Source: Candidatus Shapirobacteria bacterium CG09_land_8_20_14_0_10_38_17 (GTDB lineage: Bacteria; Patescibacteriota; Microgenomatia; 0-14-0-10-38-17). From it: 18,831 bases of DNA. Both the position numbers and the translations under genes were made by a program. The DNA lies in assembly GCA_002774085.1 (NCBI GenBank), contig PEZH01000026.1, positions 1 through 18,831 of the forward strand. The letters run 5' to 3'. This document shows positions 14,851 to 18,831 of this stretch, one piece after another (position 1 is the stretch's first letter; each line of letters opens with the position of its first letter). Below the pieces are notes generated by a model. It was not told the origin of the DNA and searched no databases. It worked only from the letters and a program-made list of their open reading frames with translations.

Positions 14851-14932
14851 CCAGGGGTGGCAGAGTGGTCAATTGCACCGGTCTGTAAAACCGGCGGGTT
14901 CCCCTTCGTAGGTTCGAATCCTACCCCCTGGA
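14851..14932 (+). tRNA. tRNA-Tyr (anticodon GTA), long variable arm, C1:G72
   Basis: The whole cloverleaf folds by eye. Acceptor stem CCAGGGG (14851-14857) pairs with CCCCTGG (14925-14931). The D arm has GG in its loop. Anticodon stem CCGGT/ACCGG encloses CTGTAAA, with anticodon GTA at 14885-14887. A 13-nt variable region contains a GGG/CCC stem, and the T arm is GTAGG-TTCGAAT-CCTAC. The discriminator is A73 (14932). CCA is not encoded (CCT follows), so a CCA-adding enzyme is needed. The long variable arm is bacterial, but the first pair is C1:G72. Bacterial tRNA-Tyr normally has G1:C72, and C1:G72 is the archaeal/eukaryotic identity pair. This matches the archaeal-type TyrRS nearby. Confidence 0.96.
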
Positions 14933-15005
14933 CCTGTTAAAAATATTAAAACTCCTATTTAACCGATAATCGGCAAAGCTAATATGCTTCATAGCATGTT
15001 TAATA

Positions 15006-16058
15006 ATGAAAGAGAGAGACGATAAACCAAGACTAAAACCAAAACCAGAAGTCTTTATTATCCGTCCCGAAAAAAGACCAATCTTAGAATATTTCAACCG
15101 TTGTCGGCCGCTTTACGGCTCCGATATCCGTGTGGACATAGAGGGTAATATTTTTTATCCCACTTGGCGTCAAGTCAGAAGAGAAGAAATAAATCCAGAA
15201 AATTACGACTTACTTTCCCGCAAAAGAATCCGACCGGAAATTTATCTTAATCTTTCTCTCTCTACCAAAAATCCATACGAATTGCGCATTCATCAGGTTA
15301 AAAAAGACGGCGGCAGTGTCGAAGCAGGCATTCGCTCCATCGAGCACGTTATCGAAACAGAAACAAAAAAAGAAACTCCCCAAGCAAAGATGGTCCAGGA
15401 AAGAATTAACCAACTTTTTAGTCTCTTTTCTAATTTTAGCTCCCTTACCAAAGAAGATTTCAAAATCATCCAGGGAGAAACTTATACCCAATTGGCCCGG
15501 GTAGGTTTTAATCCGGAAACAGTCATGTTAGAAGAGAAGCAAAAAATCAGTCATTGGCTAATCAAAGGAAGCGGCGGTAAAGACAGTCTTTCGAGATTAA
15601 ATTCGCTCATCACCACGATGGCTCTACAAGCTGCTTATCATCGCGCTATTGAAAGAGAGCTAAGTATCGACCAAATCTTAACTAAATTTATCCGCATGCA
15701 TGAAGCGCTCACTTTAGCCCGAGAATTTTCCCGGGAGATATTAACAGACGCTCATCAATGGCTTGAGCCACAAAGGCTACCAGCCTATTATCTTTTCCGC
15801 TATCCTCAAAAACCGCCCCAAAATGTTGGTGTTACCGTCGGCATCTTAAACACCCTTTCTTGGCAATTAACCCAACCGCCGGTCAAACCATACCGACCGA
15901 CAGGACTTGCCGCCAGAGAGCCACTAATACAAGCGGTTGGTTTTTTAAAACAAAACCAACGCGAAGAAATTAACCAAAAAGGACTTTTCCAACAAGCTTC
16001 TACTGTTCTCCGGGAAACTTTAGAAAAATATCAAAGCGTTCACCCAACATCAGCTTAA
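15006..16058 (+). CDS. Hypothetical soluble protein (350 aa)
   Basis: I recognise no family. There is no signal peptide, membrane helix or Cys cluster. Residues 1-35 are basic and Pro-rich (KPRLKPKPEVFIIRPEKRP). Residues 40-110 look beta-rich, with IRVDIEGNIFYPTW and EIYLNLSLSTKNPYELRIHQV. The rest is mainly helical, with charged helices such as MVQERINQLFSLFSNF, AAYHRAIERELSIDQIL and EALTLAREFSREILTDAHQWL. A DNA- or RNA-associated or structural role is possible but nothing shows it. The ATG at 15006 has no SD. The gene lies 73 nt after tRNA-Tyr and may be co-transcribed with it, since no terminator is seen between. A strong palindromic hairpin follows at 16073-16110. Confidence 0.75.
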   Translation: MKERDDKPRLKPKPEVFIIRPEKRPILEYFNRCRPLYGSDIRVDIEGNIFYPTWRQVRREEINPENYDLLSRKRIRPEIYLNLSLSTKNPYELRIHQVKKDGGSVEAGIRSIEHVIETETKKETPQAKMVQERINQLFSLFSNFSSLTKEDFKIIQGETYTQLARVGFNPETVMLEEKQKISHWLIKGSGGKDSLSRLNSLITTMALQAAYHRAIERELSIDQILTKFIRMHEALTLAREFSREILTDAHQWLEPQRLPAYYLFRYPQKPPQNVGVTVGILNTLSWQLTQPPVKPYRPTGLAAREPLIQAVGFLKQNQREEINQKGLFQQASTVLRETLEKYQSVHPTSA

Positions 16059-16072
16059 TTTTAATTCCATCA

Positions 16073-16110
16073 GAACAAATTAAGATGGCGATCGCCATAA
16101 TTATTTGTTC
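16073..16110 (+). terminator. Long hairpin after the 350-aa gene (possible terminator)
   Basis: A perfect 14-bp palindrome ATGGCGATCGCCAT (16085-16098) is flanked by GAACAAAT (16073-16080) and ATTTGTTC (16103-16110). Together they form a stem of over 30 nt with small internal mismatches. There is no T-run after it, so an intrinsic terminator is only one possibility. A second hairpin, CGTTGAGAT (16165-16173) with ATCT-AA-CAACG (16181-16191), follows. Confidence 0.5.
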
Positions 16111-16204
16111 GGAAACAACAATACTAATAGAATATAACCATGCCAACAAAATACGGGGAGACACCGTTGAGATCCTTAGTATCTAACAACGTAAATAAAA
16201 TACA

Positions 16205-16306
16205 CACGGGCTCACGCCCGTGGTATTTTGATCCGCCTTGTGCACTTGTTATATCGCTTCATCCTCGGGCTTACGCCCGAGGTTTTCGCTATCTTGGAAT
16301 AAACTT
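16205..16306 (-). repeat. Paired hairpin repeat with GNRA loops (REP-like); possible terminator of the rpoA operon
   Basis: CACGGGC/GCCCGTG (16205-16222) and CCTCGGGC/GCCCGAGG (16263-16282) are two similar GC-rich stems. Read on the minus strand their loops are GTGA and GTAA, both GNRA tetraloops; on the plus strand they are TCAC and TTAC. The first stem is followed on the minus strand by TGTATTTTATTT, which suits termination of the rpsI transcript. The tail at 16283-16306 matches the copy near 6664-6688. The rest of 16111-16402 shows no gene, only AT-rich DNA. Confidence 0.6.
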
Positions 16307-16402
16307 ACTTGAGGAATGAAGATTAAAACGTTATTAAAAATCAGAAATTAAATAATTCAAACAACTCAAACATCTCAAGCATCAAACATTAATCATCGTT
16401 CA

Positions 16403-16825
16403 TTATCTCTTCGGTGATTGACGCTTAGCCCGCGCTTTCCCTGCTCGGCCGGGCTTGCGGCGTTCTTTTTCTCGAGGATCGCGGACTAATAGTCCCGCCT
16501 TCTTTAAAATCGGCCGATATTTCCTATCTTCCACCGTAGCTAAGGCACGTGATAATCCATGAATTGACGCCTCTAATTGGCCCATCGGTCCGCCACCGGC
16601 AACCTTAACGGTGACAAAAAACTTCCCTCCTGTTTTAGTTAATATAAAAGGCTTTTCAAATTTAATCCTATTAATCTTTTCCGGAAAATAAGCTTCTAAT
16701 TTACGATCGTTAATTAAACTGTCCCCCTTACCTTTATAAAGCCACACCCTTGCCGTTGACCTCTTACGACTCCCCAAAGCCTTAACTAATGGTTTTTTAA
16801 TTGATTTTTTAGCTTTAGCAATCAT
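16403..16825 (-). CDS. rpsI: Small-subunit ribosomal protein S9 (uS9)
   Basis: A 140-aa protein of normal length. It has the S9 core: GSRKRSTARVWLYKGKG, GGKFFVTVKVAGGGPMGQ, HGLSRAL, and the hallmark basic end RDPREKERRKPGRAGKARAKRQSPKR. This end finishes in the conserved Lys-Arg that reaches the P-site tRNA. It is the last gene of the rpoA-rplQ-rplM-rpsI run, 76 nt after rplM. That gap contains a GGTAGGAGCGGTGC stretch and GC-rich CCCGCCCGCC. No SD stands directly before the ATG. Confidence 0.97.
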   Translation of the reverse strand: MIAKAKKSIKKPLVKALGSRKRSTARVWLYKGKGDSLINDRKLEAYFPEKINRIKFEKPFILTKTGGKFFVTVKVAGGGPMGQLEASIHGLSRALATVEDRKYRPILKKAGLLVRDPREKERRKPGRAGKARAKRQSPKR

Positions 16826-16901
16826 ATTTATTATTAATCACCAATGGCGGGCGGGCATAAAGCACCGCTCCTACCAGTTTTTAAAATTTAAAATTTGGAA
16901 T

Positions 16902-17366
16902 TTATGACTGTGAGTTTGTTTGTAATTTGGAACTTGTTATTTGAAATTTATCTTTATACGGATGTTCTTCCCCCGAGAAAATATAAAGCCGTTTAATCAT
17001 TTTTGAACGCAACTTATTTTTAGGTAACATCCCCAAAACTGCATGTCTAACCACCTCATTTGGGGCTTTCTCCGCCATTCTCCTATAACTAACTTCTTTT
17101 AATCCACCCGGATAACCAGAATAACGCTGATAGACCTTTTGGTCTTCTTTCTTACCCGTCAATCTAACCTTCTGAGCGTTAATCACCACCACATGGTCAC
17201 CACAATCAAGAGAAGGCGTAAAATATGGTTTGTTTTTACCTCGTAATAAAACGGCCATCTCTGTTGCCTCCCGACCCAAAATCTTATCTTTCAAATCAAC
17301 CAAATACCATCTTCTTTTAATATTCCTTAATTTAGTAACAGAGGTTTTAGCTAACTTTATTTTCAT
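16902..17366 (-). CDS. rplM: Large-subunit ribosomal protein L13 (uL13)
   Basis: A 154-aa protein. Clear L13 landmarks are WYLVDLKDKILGREATEMA, LLRGKNKPYFTP, DCGDHVVVINAQKVRLTGKK, YQRYSGYPGGLKEVSYRRM, AVLGMLPKNKLRSKMIKRL and YIFSGEEHPY. L13 is an early 50S assembly protein. The start ATG overlaps the rplQ stop as ATGA (17363-17366), which implies coupling. The last 15 or so residues (from about KFQITSSKL) are unlike the usual L13 end. They are encoded by AT-rich sequence of the same kind as nearby intergenic repeats, suggesting the gene was extended into a repeat. Confidence 0.97.
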   Translation of the reverse strand: MKIKLAKTSVTKLRNIKRRWYLVDLKDKILGREATEMAVLLRGKNKPYFTPSLDCGDHVVVINAQKVRLTGKKEDQKVYQRYSGYPGGLKEVSYRRMAEKAPNEVVRHAVLGMLPKNKLRSKMIKRLYIFSGEEHPYKDKFQITSSKLQTNSQS

Positions 17367-17794
17367 ATTTTCTTTTTTGTTTTTATTTTTTTACTACCCA
17401 CTCTTTCTTTGCTCTCTTCTTTAGCCTCTCTTTCTTCGCTCTCTTTTATTAATTCCAATTTGACCATCATCGCTTGATCACCCCGCCTTGAACCAATCTT
17501 TACTAAACGAGTATAGCCACTTTTTCTATTTGGATATCGGGAAGCAATTTCTTTAATTAATTTTTGGACACCCTTAGAGGTTTTAAGAAAAGAATAAATA
17601 AAGCGGCGAGAAATAAGATTAGGCTGTTTTGCCTTATTAATTAAATCATCAATTTTCCCTTGGATGGCTTTAGTCTTAGCCTGAGTGGTAACTACCTTGC
17701 CGTTTTCAAAGAAAGTGGTCAAAAGATTAACAAAAAGAGCTTTGCGTGTGTTAGCGCTACGGCTTAGCTTTTTCCCCGCCCGCCTATGTCTCAT
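17363..17794 (-). CDS. rplQ: Large-subunit ribosomal protein L17 (bL17)
   Basis: The protein begins MRHRRAGKKLSRSANTRKAL, the standard L17 start. It continues with VVTTQAKTKAIQGKIDDLI, RRFIYSFL, YPNRKSGYTRLVKIGSRRGDQAMMVKLEL, and a Lys/Glu-rich tail. I place the start at ATG 17794 (143 aa) rather than the in-frame TTG six bases upstream. L17 proteins start MRH, and this ATG overlaps the rpoA stop as ATGA. The tail (SEEREAKEESKERVGSKKIKTKKKI) is a charged extension of the kind common in small genomes. L17 lines the peptide exit tunnel. Confidence 0.97.
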   Translation of the reverse strand: MRHRRAGKKLSRSANTRKALFVNLLTTFFENGKVVTTQAKTKAIQGKIDDLINKAKQPNLISRRFIYSFLKTSKGVQKLIKEIASRYPNRKSGYTRLVKIGSRRGDQAMMVKLELIKESEEREAKEESKERVGSKKIKTKKKI

Positions 17795-18699
17795 ACCCAA
17801 TCCACCCCCTGCTTACGCAAAATCTTACCTATTAAAGCAATTGATTTTTTACCTAAATTTTTCACCTCCATCAAATCCCGAGAACTTACCCTTAAGATAT
17901 CACCTGCCGTTTTATAACCACCCTTTTCTAAAGCATTAATTGTGCGTGCGGATAAATCTAATTCTGCCACACTTAGCTTTAAAACCCGAGGTGATTTCTC
18001 CTTAATAGTTTTTTTAGCCTTCTCATTAGGAATATAGATATAGTTAAAATAAGTCACTAAAATTTTGGCCGCTTCTTTTAGCGCCTTTTTAGGAGTAATC
18101 GTTCCGTCCGTCAAGATATCAATAGTTAGTTTGTCATAATTAGTAACTCGTCCCACTCGTGTATTATCAATAAAGTAATTAACTTTCAAAATAGGAGTAA
18201 AAATAGCATCAATGGGGATAAGCCCTACCGTTGACTGCGAAGCTTTACGCTCATCTGCCGGAGAATAACCAAATCCCTGTTCAACAATCATTTCCACTGC
18301 TAATTTAGTCTTTTTATCGGCCAAATGAGCCAAAACTAAATTTTTATTAATCACCCGCACCGTCGCCGGCGTCTTAATGTCCCCGGCAACCACTTGCCCC
18401 GACCCAACTTGGTCAATTTTAATTGTTACCGGCTTTTCGCTTTGACTGCTCAATCTCACTTTTTTAAAATTTAAAATTACCTCTACTAAATCCTCTTTCA
18501 CCCCTGGTAAAGTAGTAAATTGATGTTGCGCACCGCTAAATTTAACATTAGTAATCGCCGCTCCCGGCAAAGCGGTCAAAAGAGCCCGACGCAGGGAATT
18601 TCCTAAAGTATGCCCGAACCCCTCCTGAAGGGGAGAAATCTCAAATTGGCTACGATTAGTCTCAATCTTTTTCTCGTCAATACTAAAAGTTAAATCCAT
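17791..18699 (-). CDS. rpoA: DNA-directed RNA polymerase subunit alpha
   Basis: A 302-aa alpha subunit, shorter than the 329 aa of E. coli. The N-terminal domain has the dimer motif EGFGHTLGNSLRRALLTALPGAAI (starting near residue 26), GVKEDLVEVILNFKKV and the long GFGYSPADERK loop. IPIDAIFTPILKVNYFIDNTRVGR and YDKLTIDILTDGTITPKKAL follow. A Lys-rich linker leads to an alpha-CTD (about 243-302) with ELDLSARTINALEKGGYKTAGDIL and LGKKSIALIGKIL. The CTD binds UP elements and activators. The gene heads the minus-strand run, with no ribosomal gene visible in the 132 nt upstream, and has no SD. Its TGA overlaps the rplQ ATG. Confidence 0.98.
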   Translation of the reverse strand: MDLTFSIDEKKIETNRSQFEISPLQEGFGHTLGNSLRRALLTALPGAAITNVKFSGAQHQFTTLPGVKEDLVEVILNFKKVRLSSQSEKPVTIKIDQVGSGQVVAGDIKTPATVRVINKNLVLAHLADKKTKLAVEMIVEQGFGYSPADERKASQSTVGLIPIDAIFTPILKVNYFIDNTRVGRVTNYDKLTIDILTDGTITPKKALKEAAKILVTYFNYIYIPNEKAKKTIKEKSPRVLKLSVAELDLSARTINALEKGGYKTAGDILRVSSRDLMEVKNLGKKSIALIGKILRKQGVDWV

Positions 18700-18774
18700 A
18701 TAGCAATAATAATTAAAAATTAAGAACCATTGTTACGTTATTGTAATGTCATCCTAAGGGCACCATAAGCGACC

Positions 18775-18823
18775 GAAGGATCCCGTTTGGAAACAAGGTT
18801 ACCTCTTCCCTACGGGATTCTTC
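18775..18823. repeat. Inverted repeat upstream of rpoA
   Basis: GAAGGATCCCGT (18775-18786) pairs with ACGGGATTCTTC (18812-18823) across a 25-nt loop, with a single G-T position. The preceding TGTCATCCTAAGGGCACC (about 18747-18764) resembles TGTCATTCTCGACCTGACC near 14658-14676. Both may be decayed copies of one dispersed element. No clear rpoA promoter is visible between it and the ATG. Confidence 0.55.
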
Positions 18824-18831
18824 TCCCGCCG

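Noticed and set aside
16085..16098. GGCGATCGCC, identical to the core of the cyanobacterial HIP1 motif
   Set aside because: Single copy in this window and explained by the surrounding hairpin; nothing else suggests a cyanobacterium.
16350..16390. Short repeated units (TCAAACAAC, TCAAACATC, TCAAGCATC) suggesting a CRISPR or iteron array
   Set aside because: Units are only about 9 nt, imperfect, few, and have no spacers. They are ordinary AT-rich low complexity.
12327..18699. Recoded TGA (as glycine) seen in some CPR lineages
   Set aside because: TGA is the natural end of rpoA, rplQ and tyrS at the expected lengths, and no conserved gene is interrupted by TGA.

Overview
The window looks like chromosomal DNA from a Candidate Phyla Radiation (Patescibacteria) bacterium, most likely Microgenomates-like. 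The evidence is AT-rich genes, many ORFan or CPR-type proteins, few Shine-Dalgarno (SD) sequences, a Gram-positive-style sortase system, and an archaeal-type tyrosyl-tRNA synthetase. TGA ends several conserved genes (rpoA, rplQ, tyrS, the M16 peptidase), so the standard bacterial code is used. The TGA=Gly code of Gracilibacteria/Absconditabacteria can be excluded. Phylum-level placement is inference.

Layout. (1) 2-919: 3' part of an OLD-like ABC ATPase with a TOPRIM-like tail, probably a defence gene, followed by a GC-rich intergenic patch full of palindromes. (2) 1214-4060: a plus-strand run of a small charged protein, a HIT-family hydrolase and a VirD4/DUF87-like DNA-translocase ATPase. (3) 4066-4806: a near-consensus promoter, a leader of about 370 nt rich in hairpins, a tiny Gly-rich protein with an excellent SD, and a compact structured element closed by a 13-bp stem. 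I recognise none of these three RNA/peptide parts. (4) 4878-6490: a small acidic/basic protein convergent with an M16 metallopeptidase. (5) 6761-12337: a plus-strand cell-surface cluster of sortase, LPPTG-anchored DUF11 protein, Tat-type lipoprotein and a large GT-C-like membrane protein. (6) 12327-14932: tyrS (archaeal type), a DUF4349 protein and a divergent tRNA-Tyr(GTA). (7) 15006-16058: an unrecognised 350-aa protein, then a hairpin-rich intergenic region. (8) 18699-16403 on the minus strand: rpoA-rplQ-rplM-rpsI, the first three joined by ATGA overlaps.

How the parts relate. The sortase and its substrate lie side by side, the substrate and the lipoprotein are translationally coupled, and the GT-C-like gene follows 18 nt later, so this block probably builds the cell surface. 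TyrRS and tRNA-Tyr form a matched pair. The enzyme has the archaeal fold and specificity residues. The tRNA carries the archaeal C1:G72 identity pair, yet keeps a bacterial long variable arm.

The intergenic DNA carries several dispersed palindromic repeat families. One copy sits in frame inside a membrane-protein gene, and another repeat type appears to have supplied the C-terminus of ribosomal protein L13.
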